NCBI RefSeq assembly: GCF_046348265.1
Contig: NZ_JAXMEO010000018.1
Length of the DNA stretch: 64,000 nucleotides
Reading direction: 5' to 3' (one strand)
Origin: Pelomonas sp937871895
Lineage (GTDB): Bacteria; Pseudomonadota; Gammaproteobacteria; Burkholderiales; Burkholderiaceae_C
Positions 20,120 to 28,053 of the stretch are shown here, one piece after another. The notes under the pieces were generated by a model. It did no database searches. It saw only the letters and a list, made by a program, of their open reading frames with translations, and was not told the origin of the DNA. Positions within the stretch are counted from its first letter, which is position 1; the number at the start of each line of letters is the position of its first letter. The translations under genes were made by a program, and so were the position numbers.

Positions 20120-20613
20120 GCTCGACTGAACTCGTGCCCGCCTCCGGCACTGCCTCCCAAGCCGCCGCCCGCGCGGACGGCCGCCAGTTCCTCACCTTCC
20201 GCATCGGCGGCGAGGAATACGGCCTCGACATCCTGCGGGTGCAGGAAATCCGCTCCTACGAGGCGCCGACCCGCGTCGCCCACGCCCCGTCCTTCGTCAA
20301 GGGCGTGGTCAACCTGCGTGGCGTCATCGTGCCGATCCTGGACCTGCGCATCCGCCTGGGCCAGCCCAGCGAGTACAACGGCTTCACCGTCGTCATCGTG
20401 CTGAACGTGGCCGGCCGTGTGGTGGGCATCGTGGTGGATTCGGTGTCCGACGTGCTGGAACTGTCCGCCAGCGAAATCAAACCCCGCCCCGAGGTGCCGG
20501 CCGCCATCGACTCCCGCTTCATGACCGGCCTGGGCAAGCTCGGCGAGCGCATGCTGATCCTGCTGGACATCGAGGCCATGATCAAAAGCCCGGACTTCGG
20601 GCTGGTGGACTGA
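20116..20613 (+). CDS. cheW: Chemotaxis coupling protein CheW
   Basis: CheW-like protein of 165 residues: FRIGGEEYGLDILRVQEIRSYEAPTRV (about 28-54), VKGVVNLRGVIVPILDLR (about 62-80) and VDSVSDVLELS are classic. It couples receptors to CheA. The ATG at 20116 overlaps the kinase stop. It is not next to cheA or receptor genes here, but a second receptor-kinase system (Pil-Chp) and a soluble chemoreceptor lie 25-38 kb to the right. Confidence 0.92.
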
Positions 20614-20724
20614 CGGGACCTGGGCAGGCCGGCCCCGGGATCTCGCCCGGGCGACTGGCAAGGTGAGCGCCTGCTCGCTGGATTCGCCCCGTGAATTGGT
20701 GGTCATTCGGGGTCTTGGACGCCC

Positions 20725-20751
20725 TTAGCACTCGCTACAGTCGAGTGCTAA
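20725..20751. promoter_or_regulatory. CIRCE operator (HrcA-binding site) upstream of rpoH
   Basis: Perfect match to the CIRCE consensus, TTAGCACTC-N9-GAGTGCTAA, 49 nt before the rpoH start. CIRCE is bound by the repressor HrcA, which is inactivated on heat shock. No hrcA gene is in the window. The element implies that rpoH transcription itself is repressed by HrcA, joining the two heat-shock circuits. Confidence 0.95.
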
Positions 20752-20754
20752 TAT
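20725..20754 (+). promoter_or_regulatory. Candidate sigma-70 promoter of rpoH embedded in CIRCE
   Basis: The left CIRCE arm supplies TTAGCA (20725-20730, 4 of 6 matches to TTGACA) and the right arm runs into TAATAT (20749-20754, 5 of 6 matches to TATAAT), 18 nt apart. Bound HrcA would therefore cover both hexamers. Prediction from motif spacing only. Confidence 0.6.
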
Positions 20755-20800
20755 TGCTTCGTCACGGGTTGTTCACCGTGTCTACGAGAGGGAAACCATC

Positions 20801-21727
20801 ATGTCTGCTGCCACTGTCACTTCAGCGCTGACCGTCCGCGATCCGTGGGCCTTGGTGCCGTCGCTGGGCAACCTGGACGCGTACATCTCTGCCGTGAACC
20901 GCCTGCCGCTGCTGACGGCCGAGGAAGAGTCCGCTGCTGCCCGCAGCCTGCGTGACCAGGGTGACCTGGAGGCCGCCGGGCGTCTGGTGTTGTCGCACCT
21001 GCGCTTGGTGGTGTCGATCTCGCGCCAGTACCTTGGTTATGGCCTGCCCCAGGGCGACCTGATCCAGGAGGGCAATGTCGGCCTGATGAAGGCCGTAAAG
21101 CGCTTCGACCCCGACCAAGGCGTGCGCCTGGTCAGCTACGCGATGCACTGGATCAAGGCCGAGATCCACGAATACATCCTGAAGAACTGGCGCATGGTGA
21201 AGGTGGCCACCACCAAGGCCCAGCGCAAGCTGTTCTTCAACCTGCGCTCGATGAAGCAGGCCCTCAAGGCCGGCCACAGCGATGCGGACTCGCACCGCAG
21301 CAGCCTGAGCGAGGCCGAGGTGGCCCACGTGGCCCGCGAGCTGAACGTGAAGCCCGAGGAAGTGCTGGAGATGGAGACGCGCCTCTCCGGCGGCGACGTG
21401 GCGCTGGAAGCGCCGACCGACGACGAAGGCGAGAGCTTTGCCCCGATCGCCTACCTAGCCGACGACCAGCACGAACCCACCCAGGTGCTGGAAGCCCGCT
21501 CGCGCGATCACCTGGCCGGCGACGGCATCCTGCGCGCCCTCGACGCCCTGGATCCGCGCAGCCGCCGCATCGTTGAGGAGCGCTGGCTCAAAGTGAACGA
21601 CGATGCCTCGGGCGGCATGACGCTGCACGAACTGGCCGCCGAGTACGGCGTGTCGGCCGAGCGCATCCGCCAGATCGAAGTCGCCGCGATGAAGAAGATG
21701 AAGAAGGCACTAACCGAAGCCGCCTGA
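20801..21727 (+). CDS. rpoH: RNA polymerase sigma-32 factor (heat-shock sigma factor)
   Basis: Sigma factor of 308 residues. Region 2 includes GDLIQEGNVGLMKAVKRFDPDQGVRLVSYAMHWIKAEIHEYIL (about 84-126); the RpoH box appears as TTKAQRKLFFNLRSMK (about 134-149); region 4 contains the helix-turn-helix TLHELAAEYGVSAERIRQIE. It directs transcription of chaperones and proteases. The ATG at 20801 has AGAGGG upstream. A perfect CIRCE operator overlaps its promoter, and a strong palindromic terminator follows. Confidence 0.97.
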   Translation: MSAATVTSALTVRDPWALVPSLGNLDAYISAVNRLPLLTAEEESAAARSLRDQGDLEAAGRLVLSHLRLVVSISRQYLGYGLPQGDLIQEGNVGLMKAVKRFDPDQGVRLVSYAMHWIKAEIHEYILKNWRMVKVATTKAQRKLFFNLRSMKQALKAGHSDADSHRSSLSEAEVAHVARELNVKPEEVLEMETRLSGGDVALEAPTDDEGESFAPIAYLADDQHEPTQVLEARSRDHLAGDGILRALDALDPRSRRIVEERWLKVNDDASGGMTLHELAAEYGVSAERIRQIEVAAMKKMKKALTEAA

Positions 21728-21746
21728 ATAGCGCCCGGTCCCAAAC

Positions 21747-21774
21747 ACAAAGCCCCGGCATGCCGGGGCTTTGT
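21747..21774. terminator. Palindromic terminator after rpoH
   Basis: A 28-bp perfect palindrome centred at 21760/21761 (arms with CAAAGCCCCGGCA), 19 nt after the rpoH stop. The plus-strand arm ends in CTTTGTTC, giving a modest U-tract; the minus strand is symmetrical, so it may also protect the convergent sco gene. Confidence 0.75.
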
Positions 21775-21785
21775 TCATCCGGCGA

Positions 21786-21852
21786 CACCCACGGATCCGG
21801 CTCTGCCGGGCCGTCGGGTGTGCCCCCTTGGGCGGCCGCAGGCCGTAGGGGG
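21786..21852. repeat. REP-like double-hairpin intergenic element
   Basis: Two adjacent imperfect hairpins lie between the rpoH terminator and the sco stop. The first (21786-21820) pairs CACCC-ACGG-CCGGC with GCCGG-CCGT-GGGTG; the second (21823-21852) pairs CCCCC and CGGCC with GGCCG and GGGGG around GCA. The layout resembles dispersed extragenic palindromes. Only one copy is visible in this window, so repeat status is inferred. Confidence 0.5.
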
Positions 21853-21857
21853 TGGGC

Positions 21858-22448
21858 CTACTTTTCAGCCAGCAGCAATTTGATGTCGTCGATCAAGGGC
21901 TGCGCACCAGCGCCATAGCGGGCGTACACGCGCACGCGGCCTTCGGTGTCGAAGATGAAGCTCGCGGCCGTGTGGTCCATGGTGTAGGTCTCGGGCGCCT
22001 TGCCCGGCACTTTGGCGTAGAAGACCTTGAACTCCTTGGCGGCGGCTCGCGTCTGCTCCTCGCTGCCGCGCAGGCCGACGAAGCTGGGGTCGAAGCTGCC
22101 AAGGTAGGCCTTGAGCAGCGAGGCCGTATCGCGCTCGGGGTCCACCGTCACAAAGACACCCTGCACGCGGTCACCGTCGGCGCCGAGCGAGCGCTTGACC
22201 TCGGCCACCTCGGCCATGGTCGTGGGGCACACGTCGGGGCATTGGGTGTAGCCAAAGAAAACCACCACGACCTTGCCCTTGAAGTCGGCCAGCGAACGGG
22301 CACGACCGTCTTGATCTGTCAGGTTGAGCGCCCGGGCGTAGTCGGCCCCCGTCAGGTCAATGCCCTTGAATGCCAGGCGCTCGGGGCCGGACTTCTGGCA
22401 GGCCGCCAGCAGCAAGGCGCTGGCAAGCAGGAGGGTGCGTCTCAGCAT
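21858..22448 (-). CDS. sco: SCO1/SenC copper chaperone for cytochrome oxidase
   Basis: Membrane-anchored lipoprotein of 196 residues; the lipobox is LLAAC with Cys17. The thioredoxin-fold domain carries the copper/thiol motif CPDVC in FFGYTQCPDVCPTTM and the distal histidine in TYTMDHTAASF, as required to deliver copper to the CuA site of subunit II. It lies 4 nt downstream of cyoE and ends the assembly operon. Confidence 0.93.
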   Translation of the reverse strand: MLRRTLLLASALLLAACQKSGPERLAFKGIDLTGADYARALNLTDQDGRARSLADFKGKVVVVFFGYTQCPDVCPTTMAEVAEVKRSLGADGDRVQGVFVTVDPERDTASLLKAYLGSFDPSFVGLRGSEEQTRAAAKEFKVFYAKVPGKAPETYTMDHTAASFIFDTEGRVRVYARYGAGAQPLIDDIKLLLAEK

Positions 22449-22452
22449 GGGC

Positions 22453-23361
22453 TCAGCCTAGCAGGTAGTGATCAAGGAGCAGCGCCGCGAACAGCAGGGC
22501 CAGGTACCAGATCGAGTACCAGAACGTGCGTCGCGCCAGCGCATCGGAGTAGTCGCGCCACAGCTGCCAGCCATAGGCGCAGAAGATGCCACCCAGCACC
22601 AGCGCGCTCGCCAGGTAGAGCCAGCTGCTCATGCCGGCCAAGAAGGGCAGCAGCGTGGCCGCCAGCAGCACGAAGGTGTAGAGCAGGATCTGCAGCCGCG
22701 TGTAGTCGTTGCCATGCGTCACTGGCAGCATGGGCAGGCCGGCCTTGGCGTAGTCCTCGACGCGATAGAGCGCCAGCGCCCAGAAGTGCGGCGGCGTCCA
22801 GACGAAGATGATCAGGCACAGCATCCAGGGCTCGGGGCCGAGCTCGCCGCGCATCGCCGCCCAGCCCAGCACCGGTGGCATGGCGCCAGAAGCGCCGCCG
22901 ATCACGATGTTCTGCGGCGTCATCGGCTTGAGCACCACGGTGTAGATGACCGCATAGCCCACAAAGGTGGCGAAGGTCAGCCACATGGTCAGCACGTTGA
23001 CGCCCCAAGCCAGCAGGGCCATGCCCGCGCCGCAGAGCAGCGCCGAGAACAGCAAGGTGTGGCTGCGGCTGAGGTCGCCGTTGGCGGTGGCGCGCCAGGC
23101 CGTGCGCTTCATGCGCGCGTCGATGCCATCCTCGATCAAGCAGTTGAAGGCGGCGGCGGCGCCCGCCACCAGCCAAATGCCGATCACCGCAACCAGCATG
23201 GTCAGGGCCTCGGCGCCGCTCGGCAGTCCGGGCACGGCGAGCGCCATGCCGATGGCCGCGCAGAACACGATGAGCTGCACCACGCGCGGCTTGGTCAGCT
23301 GGTAGTACTGCTGCCAGCGCGTGGCGATCGCGACGGGGGCAGCCGAAGAGGTCGTGGCCAT
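22453..23361 (-). CDS. ctaB: Protoheme IX farnesyltransferase (heme O synthase)
   Basis: UbiA-family prenyltransferase of 302 residues that attaches a farnesyl group to heme b to make heme O. It has about eight membrane helices and the two aspartate-rich signatures NCLIEDGIDARMKRT (about 84-98) and the loop with VEDYAKAGLPMLPVTHG. The ATG at 23361 lies 5 nt downstream of ctaA. Also called cyoE. Confidence 0.95.
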   Translation of the reverse strand: MATTSSAAPVAIATRWQQYYQLTKPRVVQLIVFCAAIGMALAVPGLPSGAEALTMLVAVIGIWLVAGAAAAFNCLIEDGIDARMKRTAWRATANGDLSRSHTLLFSALLCGAGMALLAWGVNVLTMWLTFATFVGYAVIYTVVLKPMTPQNIVIGGASGAMPPVLGWAAMRGELGPEPWMLCLIIFVWTPPHFWALALYRVEDYAKAGLPMLPVTHGNDYTRLQILLYTFVLLAATLLPFLAGMSSWLYLASALVLGGIFCAYGWQLWRDYSDALARRTFWYSIWYLALLFAALLLDHYLLG

Positions 23362-23366
23362 GGAGA

Positions 23367-24461
23367 TCAAGCGTAGCGGATGCGCCGCCCGGCATGCAGC
23401 CGAGCCAGCAGGGACACAAGAACGGCCAGCAAGGCGGCAGCACCGCTGGTGTGGGCCAACGCGGCCACCAGGGGCCAGCCCAGCACGACGTTGGACAGCC
23501 CACTGAGAAACTGCCAAGCCGCCAGACCCCAGAGCCAGGCAGCCGGACGCGTCAGGCCCTCTCGCCGCAGCCTCAGCCCCGCCCAGACCAGGCCCGCCAG
23601 CACGACGAACGCGCCCACGCGGTGAGCCAGGTGGATGGCGATGAGCGCCGCGAAACTGAGCAGGCCGCCGCGGCCATCCGTGCCCAGCTCGCGCCAAAGC
23701 GTGAAGCCACCGGCAAAGTCCGCGTCGGGCCAGAGGCTGCCGCCGCGGCAACTGGGGAACTCGTCGCAAGCCAGCACGGCGTAGTTGGTGCTGACCCAAC
23801 CGCCCAGGCTCACCTGCAGCACGACCGCCGCGAGCAGCACCCACAGGCCGGCCCGCAATGCGGAGGACGCCTGCAGTGGCCGAGGCTGCAAGGCCTCGGC
23901 CTGCACCACGAGCAGCAGCAACAGGCCGATGCCAAACAGCAGGTGCAAGCTCACGATGGCGGGGAAGAGCTTCATCGTGACCGTCAGAGCGCCAAAGGCG
24001 CCTTGCAAGACGACCCAGCCCAGGGTCAGCGCCGCCAGGCCGGGACGGCCCACGCCGCCGGCGCGCAGCCGCCAGTTCTGGACGCACAAGACGATGCACA
24101 GCACGCCGACGCCGGCAGCCAGGTAGCGGTGGATCATCTCGACCCAGGCCTTGCCATGCGTCACGGGCCCCGTGGGCCGCGCGGCTTGCTCGGCGGCGAT
24201 ATGCGCCTGCGCGCCCACCGGGCTGGCCTGGCCGTAGCAGCCCGGCCAGTCCGGGCAGCCCAGGCCCGAGTCCGTGAGCCGCGTGAAGGCGCCGAAGGCG
24301 ATGAGGTCAAAGGTCAGGAAAGCCGTCAGCACCGTGAGCGCGCGCAGGCGCGCCGCCGCACTGCCCTTGGCAGCACGCAAATGCCACCAGGTCAGCGGCA
24401 CGGCCGCCACAGCCGCCCCGAGGAGGGCGACCTGGAGCAAGGGCGTCCAGTCGATCAGCAT
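23367..24461 (-). CDS. ctaA: Heme A synthase (COX15/CtaA)
   Basis: Membrane enzyme of 364 residues converting heme O to heme A for cytochrome aa3. It has about eight membrane helices with the paired histidine sites EMIHRYLA and LAHRVGAF, plus SLHLLFG and LAHTSGA, and the cysteine loops GLGCPDWPGCYGQ and LACDEFPSC. The ATG at 24461 leaves a 10-nt gap to the upstream gene and gives the expected length. Confidence 0.95.
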   Translation of the reverse strand: MLIDWTPLLQVALLGAAVAAVPLTWWHLRAAKGSAAARLRALTVLTAFLTFDLIAFGAFTRLTDSGLGCPDWPGCYGQASPVGAQAHIAAEQAARPTGPVTHGKAWVEMIHRYLAAGVGVLCIVLCVQNWRLRAGGVGRPGLAALTLGWVVLQGAFGALTVTMKLFPAIVSLHLLFGIGLLLLLVVQAEALQPRPLQASSALRAGLWVLLAAVVLQVSLGGWVSTNYAVLACDEFPSCRGGSLWPDADFAGGFTLWRELGTDGRGGLLSFAALIAIHLAHRVGAFVVLAGLVWAGLRLRREGLTRPAAWLWGLAAWQFLSGLSNVVLGWPLVAALAHTSGAAALLAVLVSLLARLHAGRRIRYA

Positions 24462-24471
24462 GAATGATTGC

Positions 24472-25194
24472 TCAACGCCCCGGGGTGTCCCAGCTCGCAC
24501 TGGCTTTGAGCAGGCGCTGCAGGTCCCCCAGCACACGCTTGATCTTGACGGGGTCGTCTTCGATGGGCTCGCGCAGCATCCAGCGACCCATGGGGTCGAC
24601 GACGTAGAGGTGATCGGCGAGCTCATGGCCAGGCGCCGGCTGCAGCCAGGCCTGCAGGGCCGCCGCCGGCGCACGCAGCACGCTGACTTCGATGCCGGGC
24701 TGCGAGACGGCCGCCTGCAACTCGGGGCGCAGGGCCAGCGGCGCGTCGGTGTCGGCCTCGGTCGGGATCAGCCAGACCTTGTCCAGGCGGTCACGCTCCT
24801 TGCCCAGCATCTCTCGCAATTGCCGTTGCACGTAGAGCACGCGCTCGCAAACGGTCGGGCATTCGGCGCCCTGCACCACCACCAGCAGCCACTGCTGCCG
24901 CAGGGCATCGGTCCCGACGCGCCGGCCAGCCAGGTCACGCAAGGGCAAGGTGGATGGCAGGTCCACGGTCGGCAGGATCAGCTCGCCGTAGGCTGAACCG
25001 CGTGGCTTGAACACGTAGAAGGCCAGGTAGGACGCCACCACCGGCGCCGCGCACAAGGCCAGGATGAAGAGCATCTTGAGCCGCCCGACGCGCACACGCG
25101 CGCTGTCGCGCGGGTCAGGCAGCGCATGGACGGAGAAGTTCAGCGGCTCAGGGCTTGGGGGCCCGCCGTGGGCGGACGAATTGGAACCAGACAT
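24472..25194 (-). CDS. SCO-like membrane-anchored thioredoxin-fold protein of the cox cluster
   Basis: Protein of 240 residues with one membrane helix (about 41-65) and a periplasmic domain with AECPTVCERVLY, which keeps the CPxxC spacing of SCO proteins. The histidine typical of SCO1 is not obvious; LADHLYVVDPMGRWML is the closest candidate. Genes of this type occupy the same place in other betaproteobacterial cox clusters. The start at 25194 overlaps surf1 by 47 nt; no later ATG keeps the membrane helix intact apart from one directly at its edge. Confidence 0.72.
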   Translation of the reverse strand: MSGSNSSAHGGPPSPEPLNFSVHALPDPRDSARVRVGRLKMLFILALCAAPVVASYLAFYVFKPRGSAYGELILPTVDLPSTLPLRDLAGRRVGTDALRQQWLLVVVQGAECPTVCERVLYVQRQLREMLGKERDRLDKVWLIPTEADTDAPLALRPELQAAVSQPGIEVSVLRAPAAALQAWLQPAPGHELADHLYVVDPMGRWMLREPIEDDPVKIKRVLGDLQRLLKASASWDTPGR

Positions 25195-25870
25195 AAAGAC
25201 CCGAGATCAGCGCGCAGAGCGCGAACCATTGAAAGGCATAGCCGTGGTGCTTGGACACGCCGAGATCCGGCGCTGGCCAATGCCGCAGAAGGCCGTCGCC
25301 GTCGGCGTCGGTCTGCAGCACAGTGAGGGGGAGCAGCGGCGCGCCGATCTCGCGCGCGTACGCAGCGGGATCGAGATTTTGCCGGATCGACGATGTCCCC
25401 TGGGCGGCGCCGAGTTCGTAGGCCCGCGAGGGCGCCGCGATCAGCCGGCCGTGCACCCGCTGTTCGTCGCCGGCTTGCGGCAAGGCGGGCAGCGCCTGAC
25501 GGTCCGAAAAATTGCGCGGCACCCAACCGCGCTGGACCAGCACCAGGCCTTGATCCGCAAGGCGCAGCGGCGTGACGACGATGAAGCCGACGCGGCCGTC
25601 CATGGGTCGGTTGTCGAGATAGACCGTGCGCTCGTGCCACCAACGGCCGCTCAGCACCACGCGCCGGCCTTGGTCTAGAGAGGCGTCCGCGCGGGCCAGG
25701 TCGCCGGCCCCCAGTGCGGGCAGTTCGGCCTGCCGCTCGATTCGGCGCTGCTGCGCAATCTTTTCGTCAGCACGCTGCAGTTGCCAGCGACCCAGCCACG
25801 CCGTCGCCAGGGCGCCGGACACGGCCAGCGCCGTGAGCAGCGCGCGGTTCAGTCGAGCGGGAGCCGGCAC
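25148..25870 (-). CDS. SURF1 family cytochrome oxidase assembly protein
   Basis: Inner-membrane protein of 240 residues with helices at both ends (about 8-25 and 212-232) and a periplasmic domain containing LGRWQLQRADEK, VYLDNRPMDGRVGF and VLVQRGWVPR, the SURF1 signatures. It helps insert heme A into subunit I. The start is a GTG at 25870 with AAGGA upstream. It heads the surf1-SCO-like-ctaA-ctaB-sco operon and lies only 15 bp from a divergent gene. Confidence 0.92.
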   Translation of the reverse strand: MPAPARLNRALLTALAVSGALATAWLGRWQLQRADEKIAQQRRIERQAELPALGAGDLARADASLDQGRRVVLSGRWWHERTVYLDNRPMDGRVGFIVVTPLRLADQGLVLVQRGWVPRNFSDRQALPALPQAGDEQRVHGRLIAAPSRAYELGAAQGTSSIRQNLDPAAYAREIGAPLLPLTVLQTDADGDGLLRHWPAPDLGVSKHHGYAFQWFALCALISGLYVWFQFVRPRRAPKP

Positions 25871-25885
25871 GGATAATCCTTGGCC

Positions 25886-26119
25886 ATGAAAACCTTGGTC
25901 GCTATCGCTTTCGTCGGCGTGCTGGCAGCGCTGGCTGCCGCAGGCTTCTTCATGCTTCGCAATGGCCAGCGCAGCACGGACGACGACGCCAGCCGCAATG
26001 CCCGGATGGCGCGCGCATTGGCGGTGCGGGTGGGCGTGTCCATTGCGATCTTCGCCTTGGTGTTGCTGGGCTATGCCCTGGGTTGGATCCAGCCGACGGG
26101 CCTGCCTGCCGGCCGTTGA
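25886..26119 (+). CDS. DUF2909 twin-transmembrane protein
   Basis: Small membrane protein of 77 residues with two helices (about 3-22 and 46-66) separated by a polar loop RNGQRSTDDDASRNARM. Such twin-transmembrane proteins commonly sit between coxC and surf1 in betaproteobacteria. It is encoded on the opposite strand to all surrounding cox genes, divergent from surf1 and convergent with coxC. The ATG at 25886 is preferred over a TTG six bases upstream. Role in the oxidase is inferred from position. Confidence 0.8.
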   Translation: MKTLVAIAFVGVLAALAAAGFFMLRNGQRSTDDDASRNARMARALAVRVGVSIAIFALVLLGYALGWIQPTGLPAGR

Positions 26120-26146
26120 TCAGACACCCTCGTCGCCAAACGACAA

Positions 26147-26166
26147 AGCGCCGCAGGCGCGGCGCT
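26147..26166. terminator. Hairpin between DUF2909 gene and coxC
   Basis: Perfect 8-bp stem AGCGCCGC / GCGGCGCT with a 4-nt loop, 27 nt after the DUF2909 stop. On the minus strand it is followed by TTTGTCG, so it could end coxC transcription; on the plus strand there is no T-run. Confidence 0.5.
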
Positions 26167-26228
26167 AAGCTGAGGCGAAAAGTCGGTCGCCTGGTCACTC
26201 CAAAGCCGACTTTCGCCCGCTCGGGGGG

Positions 26229-26250
26229 CCGCCCGTGTACGCACGGGCGG
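26229..26250 (-). terminator. GC-rich stem-loop immediately after coxC
   Basis: 9-bp perfect stem CCGCCCGTG / CACGGGCGG with tetraloop, starting 11 nt after the coxC stop. There is no U-tract, so it may protect the mRNA 3' end rather than terminate by itself; the hairpin at 26147-26166 follows it. Confidence 0.45.
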
Positions 26251-26261
26251 GGGCCAACAGG

Positions 26262-27146
26262 TCACATCCAGTAGACGATCAGGTACAGGCCCAGCCACAC
26301 CACGTCCACGAAGTGCCAATACCAGGCGGCACCTTCAAAGCCGAAATGGCGTTGCGGCGTGAAGTGACCCTTCTGCAGACGCAGCGTGATGAACAGCAGC
26401 ATCAGCATGCCGACAAACACGTGGAAACCGTGGAAGCCGGTCAGCATGAAGAAGGTCGAGCCGTAGATGCCGGAGCTGAGCTTGAGGTTGAGCTCGTGGT
26501 AGGCGTGCGAGTACTCATAGCCCTGGACGAACAGGAAGGTCACGCCCAACAGCACGGTCAGCCACATGAATGCGATCGTCTTGCTGCGGTTGCCGGCAAT
26601 CAGCGCATGGTGGGCGATGGTCAGCGTCACGCCCGAGGTCAGCAGCAGCGCGGTATTGACGGTCGGCAGCGGCCAGGGGCCCATGGTGGTGAAGGCTTCC
26701 ACCGTGCCAGCGGGCGCGCCGGTGTTGCCCGCCGCAACGCTCGGCCAGATGGCCTTGAAGTCGGGCCACAGCAGCGCATGCTCGGCATTGCCGAGTGTCG
26801 GCACCGAATGCACTCGCGCCCAGTACAACGCGCCGAAGAAGGCCGCGAAGAACATGACCTCGGAGAAGATGAACCACGACATGCTCCAGCGGAAGGAGAC
26901 GTCGATGCGGTCGCTGTAGAGGCCGCCCTCGCTCTCACCGATGGCGTCACGGAACCACTGCTGCAGCACAAAGGCCCAGAACAGCAGGCCGCCGATCAGC
27001 GAGTACATGCCCCAGCCGTGGCCATTGACCCACTGGCCCGCCCCGAGGATGACAAAGAACAGGCCCGTGGCGGCCAGGACCGGATGCCGAGACGGACCCG
27101 GCACGAAGTAGTACGGCGTGCTGCCGTGGGACGTTGCTGCGGACAT
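26262..27146 (-). CDS. coxC: Cytochrome c oxidase subunit III
   Basis: Membrane subunit of 294 residues with seven helices. Family signatures include FFFAAFFGALYWAR region with SEVMFFAAFFGALYW, the conserved GFHGFHVFVG and WYWHFVDVVWL near the C-terminus. It stabilises subunit I and supports proton uptake. Last gene of the coxB-coxA-ctaG-coxC transcription unit, 44 nt after the DUF2970 gene. Confidence 0.97.
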   Translation of the reverse strand: MSAATSHGSTPYYFVPGPSRHPVLAATGLFFVILGAGQWVNGHGWGMYSLIGGLLFWAFVLQQWFRDAIGESEGGLYSDRIDVSFRWSMSWFIFSEVMFFAAFFGALYWARVHSVPTLGNAEHALLWPDFKAIWPSVAAGNTGAPAGTVEAFTTMGPWPLPTVNTALLLTSGVTLTIAHHALIAGNRSKTIAFMWLTVLLGVTFLFVQGYEYSHAYHELNLKLSSGIYGSTFFMLTGFHGFHVFVGMLMLLFITLRLQKGHFTPQRHFGFEGAAWYWHFVDVVWLGLYLIVYWM

Positions 27147-27190
27147 CGCGCTTTTCTCCTCTACCTATTTTCAATTCCGGGTCAGCTGCC

Positions 27191-27424
27191 TCAGGCAGCC
27201 GCCACGCCACTGCCAATGACCCACTGCACCAGCAGCACCAGCATCACGACAAACAAAGCCGCGCCAATGAGGCCGGCGATCACGACATGCACGGGGTTGA
27301 GCTTTTGCATGTCACTGGCGTGATCGGCCCCTCGGCGGACACCGAAGAACGACCAGGCCACCGCCGAGACGGTCTGCCTGAAAGACATCTTGCGCTGAAC
27401 GGCCTCGCGCAGGTCCTGACTCAT
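27191..27424 (-). CDS. DUF2970 small membrane protein
   Basis: Protein of 77 residues with one C-terminal helix (about 46-72, HVVIAGLIGAALFVVMLVLLVQW) after an amphipathic segment SFRQTVSAVAWSFFGVRRG that marks DUF2970. It is found between ctaG and coxC in betaproteobacterial cox clusters. The ATG at 27424 overlaps the ctaG stop (ATGA). Function unknown; assembly factor or accessory subunit by context. Confidence 0.82.
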   Translation of the reverse strand: MSQDLREAVQRKMSFRQTVSAVAWSFFGVRRGADHASDMQKLNPVHVVIAGLIGAALFVVMLVLLVQWVIGSGVAAA

Positions 27425-28041
27425 GACCGCACCCCCGGAGCGACCAGCGCCGCCTGCTTGGTTGCGCTCTTGCCGGGCACCTCGAAGAAGGTGTACGACA
27501 AGGTGATGGTCTTGACGTCTCGCGGCAGCTTGGGGTCGATGACGAACACCACCGGCCACTGTTTGCTCTCACCGGGCTGCAGCACATGCTCGCTGAAGCA
27601 GAAGCAATCCAGCTTGTTGAAGTGCGTGCTGGCCTGATGCGGCGCATAGCTTGGGATGGCTTGCGCCACCATTGGCCGGTTTTGCACGTTCTTGAACTCG
27701 TACATCACCGTGGCCAGTTCGCCCGGATGGACGACGACATGGCTGACCGCCGGCTTGAAGTCCCAGGGGCCGCGGGCATTGGCGTCAAACTCGACCGTGA
27801 TGGACCGGCTGCGATCCACCTGCCCGTTGCCGTCGGCCAGCCCTTGCTGGCGCGAGATCTCTTGGCGCTCTGACAAGGACAGCACATTGATGCCAAGCGC
27901 ACTGCAGATCGCGCGGTACATCGGCACCATCGCGTAGCCGAAGCCGAACATCAGCACGGCAATCACTGCGAGCTTCAACAGCAACTCGCGGTTGGCACTC
28001 GCGAGCGCCCCAACCAGGGTGCCGAAAGGATTGCGCGCCAC
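27421..28041 (-). CDS. ctaG: Cytochrome c oxidase assembly protein CtaG/Cox11
   Basis: Copper chaperone for the CuB site, 206 residues: one N-terminal membrane helix (about 20-42) and a periplasmic domain with the copper-binding CFCF motif in FNKLDCFCFSEHVLQPGE. The start is a GTG (MARNPFG), 12 nt after the small assembly gene stop. Length and motifs are typical. Confidence 0.95.
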   Translation of the reverse strand: MARNPFGTLVGALASANRELLLKLAVIAVLMFGFGYAMVPMYRAICSALGINVLSLSERQEISRQQGLADGNGQVDRSRSITVEFDANARGPWDFKPAVSHVVVHPGELATVMYEFKNVQNRPMVAQAIPSYAPHQASTHFNKLDCFCFSEHVLQPGESKQWPVVFVIDPKLPRDVKTITLSYTFFEVPGKSATKQAALVAPGVRS

Positions 28042-28053
28042 GGTCAGCCGTCC

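Noticed and set aside
20715..20754. TTGGAC at 20715-20720 as the -35 of rpoH
   Set aside because: Spacing to TAATAT is 28 nt, too long; TTAGCA at 18 nt is preferred.
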